A stretch of 64,000 bases of DNA from Actinomycetospora corticicola (GTDB lineage Bacteria > Actinomycetota > Actinomycetes > Mycobacteriales > Pseudonocardiaceae). The notes under the pieces are model-generated. The model ran no database searches, was not told where the DNA came from, and worked only from the letters and a program-made list of their open reading frames with translations. Shown here piece by piece: positions 34,541 through 44,851 of the stretch. The stretch covers positions 2,852,001-2,916,000 of the forward strand of contig NZ_JACCBN010000001.1 of NCBI RefSeq assembly GCF_013409505.1, in the 5' to 3' direction. Position numbers and translations under genes: made by a program. Within the stretch, counting starts at the first letter, position 1, and every line of letters begins with the position of its first letter.

Positions 34541-36060
34541 GAGCTGGTCTCCAGGACGGCGGGCTCCGGGATGGTGTCGGCGAAGGGCCTTCCCGACGAC
34601 GAGTCCCGGGCGAGTTCGTACGCGGCCGCGACCCGGTAGGCGCGGTCGTCGGCCAGGGCCGGGGCCATGATCTGCAGCCCCACCGGGAGGCCGTCGTCGG
34701 CCGAGACGCCGCAGGGCACGGAGAGCGCGGCGTTGCCCGCGAGGTTGGTGGGCACCGTGCAGAGGTCGGCGAGGTACATCGCCACCGGGTCGTCGACGCG
34801 CTCGCCGATCGGGAACGCGGTGACCGGCACGGTCGGCGAGACGAGCACGTCGCACTGCTCGAAGGCCGCCGCGAAGTCGCGGACGATGAGCGTGCGGGCC
34901 TTCTGCGCCCGGCCGTAGAGCGCGTCGTACGCGCCCGCCGACAGGGCGTGCGTCCCGATCATGATGCGGCGCTTGACCTCCGGGCCGAAGCCCGCCTCGC
35001 GGGTCAGCGACATGACCTCGTCGGTCGAGTGCGACCCGTCGTCGCCGACCCGCAGGCCGTAGCGCATCGCGTCGAAGCGGGCGAGGTTCGACGACGCCTC
35101 GCTCGGCGCGATGAGGTAGTACGCCGGCACGGCGTAGGTGAACGACGGGCAGTCGACCTCGACGACGTCCGCGCCGAGGTCGGTGAGCACCCGCACGGCG
35201 TCGGTGAACGCGGCGAGCACCCCGGGCTGGTTGCCCTCGCCGGAGAGCTCGCGCACGACGCCGACCCGGACCCCGGCGAGGTCGCCGCGCGCCCCGGCGT
35301 AGGCGGCCTCGACGACGGGCGGGAGGGGCGCGTCGATGGAGGTCTGGTCGTTCGGGTCGTGCCCGCCGATCACCTCGTGCAGCAGCGCGGCGTCGAGCAC
35401 GCTGCGCCCGAAGCTGCCGATCTGGTCGAGCGACGACGAGAACGCGACGAGCCCGTACCGCGACACCGTCCCGTAGGTCGGCTTGACCCCGACGATGCCG
35501 GTGAACGCCCCGGGCTGGCGGATCGAGCCCCCGGTGTCGGAGCCCAGGGCCAGCGGCGCCTCGCCCGCCGCCGTCGCGGCGGCGGAGCCGCCGCTGGACC
35601 CGCCCGGGACCCGGGAGGCGTCCCAGGGGTTGCGCACCGGGCCGAACGCGGAGTTCTCGTTCGAGCCGCCCATGGCGAACTCGTCGAGGTTGGTCTTGCC
35701 CAGCGGCACGAGCCCGGCGTCGCGCAGCCGGCGCACCACCGTGGCGTCGTAGGGCGGACGCCAGCCCTCGAGGATGCGCGAGGCGCAGCTCGTCGGCAGG
35801 TCGCGCGTGGCGATGTTGTCCTTGATCGCGACCGGGACCCCGGCGAGCGGGCCGCGGACGGTGCCCGCCGCGATCTCGTCGTCGGCGGCGGCGGCCGCGG
35901 CGAGCGCCGCGTCGCGGTCGACGTGCAGGAAGGCGTTCAGCGTCGCGTCGACGGCCTCGATGCGGTCCAGGTGCGCGCGGGTGACCTCGACGGAGGAGAC
36001 CTCGCGGGCCTGGACGCGGCGGGCGATCTCGACGGCGGACAGACGGGTCAGCTCGCTCAC
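34537..36060 (-). CDS. gatA: Asp-tRNA(Asn)/Glu-tRNA(Gln) amidotransferase subunit A
   Basis: 507 residues of the amidase-signature family. The catalytic Ser-cisSer-Lys triad is carried by [10 protein letters not shown] (Lys) and [32 protein letters not shown] (Ser residues). GatA releases ammonia from glutamine for the transamidation carried out with GatB and GatC. The GTG start at 36060 overlaps the gatC stop (GTGA). Order gatC-gatA-gatB without the pfkA that lies between gatA and gatB in M. tuberculosis; a phosphofructokinase gene is found instead at 44848. Confidence 0.95.
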   Translation of the reverse strand: MSELTRLSAVEIARRVQAREVSSVEVTRAHLDRIEAVDATLNAFLHVDRDAALAAAAAADDEIAAGTVRGPLAGVPVAIKDNIATRDLPTSCASRILEGWRPPYDATVVRRLRDAGLVPLGKTNLDEFAMGGSNENSAFGPVRNPWDASRVPGGSSGGSAAATAAGEAPLALGSDTGGSIRQPGAFTGIVGVKPTYGTVSRYGLVAFSSSLDQIGSFGRSVLDAALLHEVIGGHDPNDQTSIDAPLPPVVEAAYAGARGDLAGVRVGVVRELSGEGNQPGVLAAFTDAVRVLTDLGADVVEVDCPSFTYAVPAYYLIAPSEASSNLARFDAMRYGLRVGDDGSHSTDEVMSLTREAGFGPEVKRRIMIGTHALSAGAYDALYGRAQKARTLIVRDFAAAFEQCDVLVSPTVPVTAFPIGERVDDPVAMYLADLCTVPTNLAGNAALSVPCGVSADDGLPVGLQIMAPALADDRAYRVAAAYELARDSSSGRPFADTIPEPAVLETSS

Positions 36061-36353
36061 TGCGACTCCCCCAGGATGCGCGGGACGCGGAAGCGCCCCT
36101 CCTCGGCCTCGGGCGCGCCGGCGAGGGCGGCCTCGCGGGACAGACTCGGCGCGGGTTCGTCGGGCCGCAGGACGTTGGTCAACGGGGCGACGTGCGTGGT
36201 CGGCGGCACGTCGTCGGGGATGTCGGAGACGCGACCCAGGGTGTCGAGGATCGCGTCGAGCTGCCCGGAGAACACGTCGAGCTCGTCGTCGGTGACGGCC
36301 AGGCGGGCCAGGCGGGCCAGGTGCGCGACGTCGGAGCGCGTGATGTCGGACAT
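36057..36353 (-). CDS. gatC: Asp-tRNA(Asn)/Glu-tRNA(Gln) amidotransferase subunit C
   Basis: 98 residues: [64 protein letters not shown], the complete GatC pattern. It stabilises GatA-GatB. First gene of the gatCAB operon; a 30-bp dispersed repeat sits 13 bp upstream of its ATG in the leader/promoter region. Confidence 0.95.
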   Translation of the reverse strand: MSDITRSDVAHLARLARLAVTDDELDVFSGQLDAILDTLGRVSDIPDDVPPTTHVAPLTNVLRPDEPAPSLSREAALAGAPEAEEGRFRVPRILGESQ

Positions 36354-36365
36354 GATCCTCCGTGT

Positions 36366-36395
36366 GGGGAGACGGAGCGCAGCAGAGCTCGACCC
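36366..36395. repeat. 30-bp dispersed repeat, copy 1
   Basis: The sequence from GGGGAGACGGAGCGCAGC to GAGCTCGACCC matches two other places in the window: 40881-40910 and 46602-46631, both in reverse orientation (27, 27 and 28 of 30 identical in the three pairings). This copy lies between gatC and its upstream promoter region. Confidence 0.8.
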
Positions 36396-36653
36396 ATCGG
36401 GTGCGGGAGCCCACGCGCGGGCGCGCGGGGCGTACCGATCCAGTCTAGGCGTCGGTCGCGGCGGCGAGGTTTGCCGGGACCGCCTCCGGGCCACCTCCCG
36501 CCGGGCGGCCCGCAGGGGCCGCACCGACCCGCCCTCCTCGCCCGGCGGCCGCGCGACTGGCACACTCGCCGCGCCCGACGACGGGTCGCCGCGGGCTCGA
36601 CGACGGGAGTGGCCCGGGCGCGCGGGATGCTCGACGAGTGGGACGGAGGCGGC

Positions 36654-37331
36654 GTGACCTACCTGCTGCGCGTGGTGCTGCCGGACCGGCCGGGCACCCT
36701 CGGCGCGGTGGCCTCGGCGCTCGGCGTCGAGGGCGCGGACATCCTCAGCGTCGACGTGGTGGAACGGCACCAGGGCCAGGCGGTGGACGACCTCGTCGTC
36801 GACCTGCCCAACGCCCGCCCGCCGGACGTGCTGATCACCGCCGCGGAGTCGGTGCGCGACGTCGTGGTCGAGTCGGTCCGGCCGTTCTTCGGCCCGCTCG
36901 ACACCGCGCGGGAGCTCGAGCTCGTGGAGAGCGTCGCCGCCGCCCCCGAGCGGGGCATCGACCTGCTGGTGGACGCCGTCCCGCGCATCTTCCGGTCGGC
37001 GTGGGCGCTGGTGGTGGAGGCCTCCACCGGCGACGTCTGGAGCGACGGCGGCACCCGCGTGCGTCGGGTGGCCGCCAGTTCGGCCGCGCCGGAGACCGAG
37101 GCCCAGACGCTGCCGTGGCTGCCGCTGGTCAAGGCCACCGTGCTCGACCCGTCGGCCGGTCAGTCGGTGCCGAGCGCCTGGACCGACCTCGACACCGAGC
37201 TCGCGGCTGCTCCCCTGGGCCGGTCCGACCGGGCCCTCGTGGTGGGCCGCCCGGGCGGTCCGGGGTTCCGCCCCTCGGAGCTCGCCCGGCTCTCCCACCT
37301 GGCCGGCATCGTCGCCACGATGACGGGCTGA
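36654..37331 (+). CDS. ACT domain amino-acid-binding protein
   Basis: 225 residues. It begins with an ACT domain (YLLRVVLPDRPGTLGAVASALGVEGADILSVDVV) and continues into a second domain without a recognised enzyme motif. It is in the position of M. tuberculosis Rv3013, divergent from gatC and next to ligA. ACT domains bind amino acids for allosteric control; the target is unknown. GTG 36654 with GGAGG upstream is preferred; an ATG at 36627 in the same frame is a possible alternative. Confidence 0.8.
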   Translation: MTYLLRVVLPDRPGTLGAVASALGVEGADILSVDVVERHQGQAVDDLVVDLPNARPPDVLITAAESVRDVVVESVRPFFGPLDTARELELVESVAAAPERGIDLLVDAVPRIFRSAWALVVEASTGDVWSDGGTRVRRVAASSAAPETEAQTLPWLPLVKATVLDPSAGQSVPSAWTDLDTELAAAPLGRSDRALVVGRPGGPGFRPSELARLSHLAGIVATMTG

Positions 37332-37339
37332 CCTGCTCC

Positions 37340-37484
37340 CTCGAGGTGCACACCAGGCATCCCGCGGGCCGCTTGGAGCTGCCTGACGTAACTCTCGCGG
37401 CCGGCCGTGTCGCCGCAGCCACCTCGAGATGCACACCAGGCATCCCCGGCGCCGTCGAAACCTGCCTGACGTCACTCTCGCGGC
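37340..37484. repeat. Pair of 62-bp direct repeats downstream of ACT gene
   Basis: Copies at 37340-37401 and 37423-37484, starting 83 bp apart. The ends are strongly conserved (CTCGAGRTGCACACCAGGCA on one side, CTGCCTGACGTMACTCTCGCGGC on the other) while about 15 bases in the middle differ. Within each copy CAGGCA and TGCCTG can pair, so each unit can fold as a hairpin with a variable loop. Confidence 0.8.
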
Positions 37485-37494
37485 GTCGGGGCGG

Positions 37495-38307
37495 TCAGCG
37501 ACGGTGGTCGGGGCGTCCGCGCAGGCCGAAGCCGCCGAAGTTCGAGCCCCAGCCGGGACGACGGCGCTCGGCCAGACGCGGGGTCACGGCCTGCCCGAGG
37601 GCATAGCGGACGAGTTCCTCGTTGCCGGTGGCCAACCAGGTGCCGTCAGGTCCCTTGAGCGTGTCCTCGAAGCCGATCCGGGTGTCGAGGTTGTTGCGGC
37701 GCGCGTAGTCGAGCACCGGCCAGGCGCCGCCCTCCTCGCCGTGCAGCAGGATCGGCACCTGCATCGGGCCGAGCGCCTTGAGGATCCGCACCGCCTCGGC
37801 GACCGCGGTCTCCGGGTCGGTGACCGTGACCTCGGCGAGGACGCGGACGGTTCCCGCCGGCACGCCGGCCTGTTTGAGCTGCACGGCGTCGCCGGTGGTC
37901 CACACCCCGAGCTCGATGCCGATCCCGACCGAGTCGAGCGCTTCGCAGACGATCTCCCAGCCGCGCTCGTGGACGTTCACCGACGCGACGTCGGGGCGGG
38001 CGTGCTGGGGCAGGCGGGCCCACTGCTGCACGAGTTCCGTGCGTTTGAAGGGGTTCGGCTCCACCCAGCGCGCGGTGGTCACACCGATCTCCATCGACGG
38101 CGCGGCCTGCCGGATGGCGGACACGACGGCTCCGATAGGCCCGGGATCGAGGCTCTCCTGGCCGTCCACGTCGCGCGGGTGGACGTGGAAGCTCGAGACC
38201 CCGAGGGCGGCCACGGCGCGCGCGTCCCGCGCGAGGTGGCGCGGCGTCATGGGGACGGCGGGGTAGACGTCGGCGGGCCGGGCGCCGTTCGGGCAACACT
38301 GCAGCAC
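37495..38307 (-). CDS. BKACE family (beta-keto acid cleavage) protein
   Basis: 270 residues of the DUF849/3-keto-5-aminohexanoate cleavage family. The zinc-site motif is VSSFHVHPRDVDG, with LHGEEGGAWPVLDYA and GFEDTL near the C-terminus. Family members condense a beta-keto acid with acetyl-CoA; the short form seen here has no assigned substrate. The start is placed at the GTG 38307 (LQCCPNGARPADVYPAVPMTP), which has GGAGG 10 nt upstream, although the frame continues to 38415. Convergent with the ACT gene across the 62-bp repeats; its stop lies 10 bp from the second repeat. Confidence 0.8.
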   Translation of the reverse strand: MLQCCPNGARPADVYPAVPMTPRHLARDARAVAALGVSSFHVHPRDVDGQESLDPGPIGAVVSAIRQAAPSMEIGVTTARWVEPNPFKRTELVQQWARLPQHARPDVASVNVHERGWEIVCEALDSVGIGIELGVWTTGDAVQLKQAGVPAGTVRVLAEVTVTDPETAVAEAVRILKALGPMQVPILLHGEEGGAWPVLDYARRNNLDTRIGFEDTLKGPDGTWLATGNEELVRYALGQAVTPRLAERRRPGWGSNFGGFGLRGRPDHRR

Positions 38308-38451
38308 CGTCGCGTCACCTCCTGTCCACCGTCCCGGGGACGCCAGAGTGACCCGAGTGCGTCCAGTCTTCAACCTCTCGGGCGTCGACGGCAACGTCTG
38401 CACGTGCGTCTGCACGCTTTTCCCGCAATGCCACCCGTCCGCCGCAGCCGG

Positions 38452-40623
<2,172 letters not shown>

Positions 40624-40658
40624 TCACGCCCGATCGCGCGGGACCACCCCGGACGGGG

Positions 40659-41774
40659 TCACCAGGACGACGGCGGGTCCGCGAAGGCCGTCGCGAGCTC
40701 CACCGTGCGCGCCATCGCCGTCCGCGCCCACCGCGGGGTCGCACCGGCGAGCCCGCAGGTCGGCGTCACGACCGCCCGGTCCGCCAACCGCGCCCGGTCG
40801 AACCCGAGCCGGTCGGCGAGGTCGAGCGCGGGACGGGCGAGCGCGGCGAGCTCGGGCGGCGGCTCCGGGGCGGTCCCGCCGGGTCGGGCTCCGCTGCGCT
40901 CCGTCTCCCGCGACGGCACGAGCCCCAGCCACAGCTCCCGGCCGGCGTCCCACTGCTCCCCCACCGCGTCGAGCACCGCGCCCGACGGGTCCAGCGCCGA
41001 GAGGTCGACGGCCAGCCCGTCCACGCCGGTCGCCCCGAGCAGGGCCAGCGGCGGTGTCGGGTGGCAGCAGTGCGCCACCACGCCCACCGCCCCCGCCTCG
41101 CGGGCGGCGTCGACGAGCACCGCGAGCCCCGCCCGCGCGTCCGCCCCGGACACCGACCGCACCGTGCCGAACCCGCTCGGCGTCGGGAGCGACCCCGCCA
41201 GGACCGCCGGCAGCGTCGGCTCGTCGATCTGCACGACGACGCCCGCACCGGTGCGCCGGGAGAGCTCGGCGACGTGCCCGCGCAGCCCCTCGGCGAGGCT
41301 CTCGGTGAACTCGGCGACGGCGCCGCGGTCGGTGAGCACCCGGTTGCCGGAGCGCAGCTCCACACCCGCGCACAGCGTCCACGGGCCCGCGACCTGCGTC
41401 TTCACCCGGCGGGGGGCCGCGCCGGTCTCGTCGATCGTCGAGTCGAGCGCGTCGACGTCGCGGGCGAGCAGGTCGACCCCTCGCCGGTGCTGCGCGCCGG
41501 GCCGGGCACTCACCCGGTAGCCCGAGGGCCACACCTCGACGGCGAGGTCGACGAGCAGCGCCGCCGCCCGCCCGACCATGTCCGCCCCGACCCCGCGGTC
41601 GGGCAGCTCGGCGACGTGCGGGAACCCCGGCAGCTCCCCCACCACCGTCCGCGCGGCCTCGTGGTGATCGACACCCGGCAGCGAGCCGATCCCGGTGGCA
41701 CGCTCCTCGGGGCGCAGGGGCTCCTCGGGAACCTCGACCGCGGGCACGGCCCCGTCGTCGGGAAGATCGCTCAC
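40659..41774 (-). CDS. MetE C-terminal-like methionine synthase family protein
   Basis: 371 residues related to the catalytic domain of cobalamin-independent methionine synthase: TGIGSLPGVDH at the N-terminus, VVQIDEPTLPAVL, the zinc-ligand regions VAHCCHPTPPLALL and VVTPTCGLAGATPRWAR. It lacks the N-terminal half of MetE, so it may use a different methyl donor or have another role; it matches Rv3015c by place next to ligA. The start is taken at GTG 41774. A 30-bp dispersed repeat (40881-40910) is embedded in frame as residues near 289-298 (RETERSGARPG), apparently as a loop insertion. Confidence 0.75.
   Translation of the reverse strand: MSDLPDDGAVPAVEVPEEPLRPEERATGIGSLPGVDHHEAARTVVGELPGFPHVAELPDRGVGADMVGRAAALLVDLAVEVWPSGYRVSARPGAQHRRGVDLLARDVDALDSTIDETGAAPRRVKTQVAGPWTLCAGVELRSGNRVLTDRGAVAEFTESLAEGLRGHVAELSRRTGAGVVVQIDEPTLPAVLAGSLPTPSGFGTVRSVSGADARAGLAVLVDAAREAGAVGVVAHCCHPTPPLALLGATGVDGLAVDLSALDPSGAVLDAVGEQWDAGRELWLGLVPSRETERSGARPGGTAPEPPPELAALARPALDLADRLGFDRARLADRAVVTPTCGLAGATPRWARTAMARTVELATAFADPPSSW
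40881..40910. repeat. 30-bp dispersed repeat, copy 2 (inside a gene)
   Basis: Reverse-orientation copy of the repeat at 36366-36395, lying in frame within the MetE-like gene. Two differences from the copy at 46602-46631. Confidence 0.8.
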
Positions 41775-41799
41775 CTCGTCAGGTGTACCAGGGAGGATC

Positions 41800-42618
41800 G
41801 TGACCGACCGCAACGGACGGCTGCTCGGCATCGGCGCCGTCGGCGGCGTCGTGGGCGGGCTGCTCGGCGGGGGCAACGGGGTGCTCACGGTGCCCGCGCT
41901 CGACCACTACACGTCGCTCCCCCGCCCGGCCGTCCACGGCACCTCCACCCTCGCCGCGACGTGGGTGTGCGCGGCCGGCGCGCTGGTCTACTGGCTGATC
42001 GGCGGCACCCTCGACCTGCGGGCCGGCGGCGGCATGATCGTCGGCGGGATGATCGGGGGCTTCTACGGCGCGAAGCTGGTCGCGCGGGCCTCGGAGACCC
42101 TGCTCCGCGTGCTGCTGATCGTGATCCTCGTGCTCACGGCGACGAAGCTCTACCTCGACGCGGCGGGGCTCGACCCGGTCGCCGACGGGGCGGTCGTCCC
42201 GGCCGACCTGCTCGCGACGTGGTGGTTCGTGGTGCCGCTGTCGGTGGTCGTCGGGATCGTGGTCGGCGCGTGGGCGGGCGCCATGGGCCTCGGCGGTGGG
42301 CTGCTCGCCGTCCCGGCCCTGGTGCTGCTCTTCGGCGTCGACCTGCACACCGCGGCCGGCACGTCACTGCTCGTGTTCCTGCCGAACTCGCTGGTCAGCG
42401 GGCTCTCGCACTGGCGGCAGGGGACGGCGGACCTGCGGATCGCGAACCTCGTCGGGCTCGCCTCGGCGCCCGGCGCGGTCGCCGGGGCGCTCCTCGCGCT
42501 CGCCCTGGGCAACGTGGTGCTCGGCGTCGTCTTCGGCACCTTCGCCGCGGTGATGGCGGTGCGCGAGGTGGTGCTGTTGGTCCGGCGACGGCGCCGTCCC
42601 CTTCCCGACGACGGGTGA
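41800..42618 (+). CDS. TSUP (TauE/SafE) family permease
   Basis: 272 residues, eight hydrophobic segments in two homologous halves. The paired Gly-rich motifs GAVGGVVGGLLGGGNGVLTVPAL (first half) and AWAGAMGLGGGLLAVPALVLLFGVDLHTAAGTSLLVFLP (second half) define the TSUP/TauE family, which moves sulfite, sulfonates or other organic anions across the membrane. GTG 41800 with GGGAGG upstream; divergent from the MetE-like gene. The stop codon is the first three bases of a 43-bp repeat element. Confidence 0.87.
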   Translation: MTDRNGRLLGIGAVGGVVGGLLGGGNGVLTVPALDHYTSLPRPAVHGTSTLAATWVCAAGALVYWLIGGTLDLRAGGGMIVGGMIGGFYGAKLVARASETLLRVLLIVILVLTATKLYLDAAGLDPVADGAVVPADLLATWWFVVPLSVVVGIVVGAWAGAMGLGGGLLAVPALVLLFGVDLHTAAGTSLLVFLPNSLVSGLSHWRQGTADLRIANLVGLASAPGAVAGALLALALGNVVLGVVFGTFAAVMAVREVVLLVRRRRRPLPDDG

Positions 42619-42659
42619 GCGTGGCGCGCTGCCGACGTCCGGCGTCAGCCGTGTGCCAC
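42617..42659. repeat. 43-bp hairpin element, copy 1, at a stop codon
   Basis: The element starts GAGCGTGGCGCGC and ends GTGCCAC, with the T of the TGA stop just before it. A reverse copy at 58649-58691 agrees in 35 of 43 positions and also begins in the stop codon of a gene. Its ends (GTGGC/GCCAC) and centre can pair, so it can fold as a terminator-like hairpin. Confidence 0.75.
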
Positions 42660-42704
42660 CGCCGACGTGCCGCGGCAGCCCGCCCTGGCACCCTGGAGTC
42701 CGCG

Positions 42705-43529
42705 ATGCTCCACCTCGACGAACCCACCTGGCGCGCCCGGGCCCGGGCGCACGCGGAGCGCGCCGACGTGCTGACCGCCGCCCACCGGGCGCGGCGCGAG
42801 CGCCACGAGTCGCACCCCGTCGAGGACTTCCTCTACACCTACTACCCGACCCGGCCGAACCGCCTGCGCGTCTGGCACCCGGGGGCCGGCGTCGTCCTGG
42901 AGCACTCCGACCGGGCGGGCTGGAAGCACTACGCCGCCGACGGCGGGTCCGTCGACCCGACGACGATCCGCCCCGCCACCGTCGCGTTCGTCCGGAGCCT
43001 GGTGCGGGCCACCGCCTCCCGCGCGCCGCACCTGGGCTGCTTCGGGCTGCACGAGTGGGCCATGGTCTACCGCGCCGACGCGACCCGGCACCCCGTCCCG
43101 CTCCGGCTCGGCGCCCCCGGCACCGACGCCGTCGTCGAGCAGCACCGCATCCGCTGCACCCACTTCGACGCCTACCGCTTCTTCACCGACGAGGCCGTGC
43201 CGCGGAACGTCGAGACGCCCACCCGCGAGCGGCAGGTCGAGCTGGAGCAGCCGGGCTGCCTGCACGCGACGATGGACCTCTACAAGTGGGCGACGAAGCT
43301 CGGCCCGCTCGTGCCCGGCGAGCTGCTGCTCGACTGCTTCGAGCTCGCCCGCGACGTGCGCACCCTCGACATGCGGGCCTCGCCGTACGACCTCGCCGAC
43401 CACGGCTACGACCCCGTCCGGATCGAGACGGCGGCCGGGAAGGCGACCTACGCGGCGGCCCAGCAGGGGTTCGCGGACCGCGGTGCGGCCCTGCGCGAAC
43501 GGCTCCTGGACACGCTCGCCCATTGCTAG
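42705..43529 (+). CDS. Probable 3-methyladenine DNA glycosylase-like protein
   Basis: 274 residues of an actinobacterial family usually annotated as 3-methyladenine DNA glycosylase. Characteristic pieces are HESHPVEDFLYTYYPTRPNRLRVWHPGAGVVLE, GCFGLHEWAMVY, RCTHFDAYRFFT and GCLHATMDLYKWATKL. I see no classical helix-hairpin-helix motif, so the enzymatic assignment is tentative. ATG 42705 has GGAG 7 nt upstream. Its TAG stop lies inside the presumed operator of the following vapB gene. Confidence 0.6.
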   Translation: MLHLDEPTWRARARAHAERADVLTAAHRARRERHESHPVEDFLYTYYPTRPNRLRVWHPGAGVVLEHSDRAGWKHYAADGGSVDPTTIRPATVAFVRSLVRATASRAPHLGCFGLHEWAMVYRADATRHPVPLRLGAPGTDAVVEQHRIRCTHFDAYRFFTDEAVPRNVETPTRERQVELEQPGCLHATMDLYKWATKLGPLVPGELLLDCFELARDVRTLDMRASPYDLADHGYDPVRIETAAGKATYAAAQQGFADRGAALRERLLDTLAHC

Positions 43530-43536
43530 CATTGCT
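43522..43536 (+). promoter_or_regulatory. Candidate VapB operator
   Basis: The palindrome TGCTAGCA (43524-43531) and the direct repeat ATTGCT (43522-43527, 43531-43536) lie just before the vapB ATG at 43540. Ribbon-helix-helix antitoxins commonly bind such short palindromes to repress their own operon. The site overlaps the stop codon of the upstream gene, and TAGCAT could serve as the -10 of a leaderless transcript. Confidence 0.45.
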
Positions 43537-43539
43537 GTC

Positions 43540-43806
43540 ATGGCCACGATCACGGTGCGGGACCTCGACGACGAGGTGCGGTCCCGCCTGCGCGTGCGCG
43601 CGGCGGAGAACGGGCGGTCCATGGAGGCCGAGGTGCGCGCGATCCTGGAGGAGGCGGTCCGTCCCTCCCGGCTCGAACGACGACGGGCCGCGCTCGCCCG
43701 GTTCCGGGCGGCGGCCGACAACGATGACGCCATCGACGAACTGATGGCGTCCATCCCACCCCGGAGCAGCTACCCGGCCCCTCGTGGGATCGAGTTCGAC
43801 CCGTGA
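43540..43806 (+). CDS. vapB: VapB/FitA-type antitoxin
   Basis: 88 residues. The N-terminal ribbon-helix-helix domain MATITVRDLDDEVRSRLRVRAAENGRSMEAEVRAILEEAV is of the FitA/Phd-like type; the C-terminal part (ELMASIPPRSSYPAPRG) would wrap around the toxin. It should bind DNA and neutralise VapC. The stop overlaps the VapC start (GTGA). The gene may be leaderless. Confidence 0.85.
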   Translation: MATITVRDLDDEVRSRLRVRAAENGRSMEAEVRAILEEAVRPSRLERRRAALARFRAAADNDDAIDELMASIPPRSSYPAPRGIEFDP

Positions 43807-44216
43807 TCGTCCTGGACACGAACGTCGTGTCCGACCTGGCGAGACATCGGCGGCCGGTGGCCCTCGACGACTGGATCGCGACCGAGGTCGACGACATCGC
43901 CGTCTCCGCGGTCTCGATCGCCGAGGTGGAGGCGGGCATCGCGATCATGCCGGTCGGAGCACGCCGGGAAGGCGTCGACGGCGACGTGCGGTTCGTTGTC
44001 GACGACGTCCTGGAGGGGAACGTCATCGACTTCGATCGCGCAGCCGCGGAACAGTACGGCGCCGTGGTCGCCGCTCGTCGAGCCGCCGGCCGGCCGATCT
44101 CGGTCCCGGACGCGCAGATCGCCGCCATCTGCCGGGCACGCGGCGCGACGTTGGCCACGAGGAACACCCGGGACTTCGAGCACACCGGCGTCACCGTCTT
44201 CGACCCGTCGTCGTGA
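43803..44216 (+). CDS. vapC: VapC-type PIN domain ribonuclease toxin
   Basis: 137 residues of PIN domain. Acidic active-site residues are Asp5 (VLDTNVVSDL), Glu41 (SIAEVEAGI), Asp103 (VPDAQIAAI) and Asp124 (RNTRDFEHTG), so the nuclease looks intact. It cleaves RNA (tRNA or rRNA in characterised relatives) unless bound by the antitoxin. It is translationally coupled on both sides: GTGA overlap with vapB and GTGA overlap with the kinase gene behind it, which is unusual for a toxin. Confidence 0.88.
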   Translation: MIVLDTNVVSDLARHRRPVALDDWIATEVDDIAVSAVSIAEVEAGIAIMPVGARREGVDGDVRFVVDDVLEGNVIDFDRAAAEQYGAVVAARRAAGRPISVPDAQIAAICRARGATLATRNTRDFEHTGVTVFDPSS

Positions 44217-44851
44217 CCGTCGACGAGCTCGCGGCGCGGGCACGGCAGCTGATGCGCGACGACCGCCGGGCCCTGCTCGGCATCGCCGGAGCACCCGGAG
44301 CAGGCAAGACGACGCTCGCGCTCGCCCTGGTCGAGGCGCTCGGGCCGGAGGCCGTGCACGTGCCGATGGACGGCTTCCACCTCGCCGACGTCGAGCTCGA
44401 CCGGCTCGGCCGCCGCGACCGCAAGGGCGCGCCGGACACCTTCGACGCCGGCGGCTACGCCGCCCTGCTCGCCCGGCTGCGCCACCCGCCGTCGGGAACG
44501 GTCTACGCCCCCGCCTTCGACCGCGAGATCGAGCAACCCATCGCTGGATCGATCCCGGTACCCTCCTCGTGCCGCCTGGTCGTCAGCGAGGGGAACTACC
44601 TCCTCGTCGACGACCCGGCGTGGCGGGCCGTGCGTGCCCGCTTCGACGAGGTGTGGTTCCACGAGACCGACGAGGTCCTGCGGCACGAGCGCCTGGTCGA
44701 GCGCCACGTACGGTTCGGCAAGACCCGCGACGGTGCCGTCGCGTGGGTCGAGGCCGTCGACGAGCCCAACGCTCGTCTGATCGAGGCCACCCGTCCACAC
44801 GCCGACCTCGTCGTGACGGAGGACGGGCCGACACGACCGGAGGACCAGTGA
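44213..44851 (+). CDS. P-loop nucleoside/sugar kinase family protein
   Basis: 212 residues. Walker A is GIAGAPGAGKTTLALAL; MDGFHLADVELDRLGRRDRKGAPDTFDAGGY is the motif of the uridine kinase/pantothenate kinase/FrcK group of small kinases, and VVSEGNYLLVDDPAW is the Walker B region. It phosphorylates a small metabolite (fructose, nucleoside or pantothenate in relatives). The GTG overlaps the vapC stop and its own stop overlaps the next gene's GTG, so it is coupled to both the toxin and the phosphofructokinase. Confidence 0.82.
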   Translation: MTVDELAARARQLMRDDRRALLGIAGAPGAGKTTLALALVEALGPEAVHVPMDGFHLADVELDRLGRRDRKGAPDTFDAGGYAALLARLRHPPSGTVYAPAFDREIEQPIAGSIPVPSSCRLVVSEGNYLLVDDPAWRAVRARFDEVWFHETDEVLRHERLVERHVRFGKTRDGAVAWVEAVDEPNARLIEATRPHADLVVTEDGPTRPEDQ

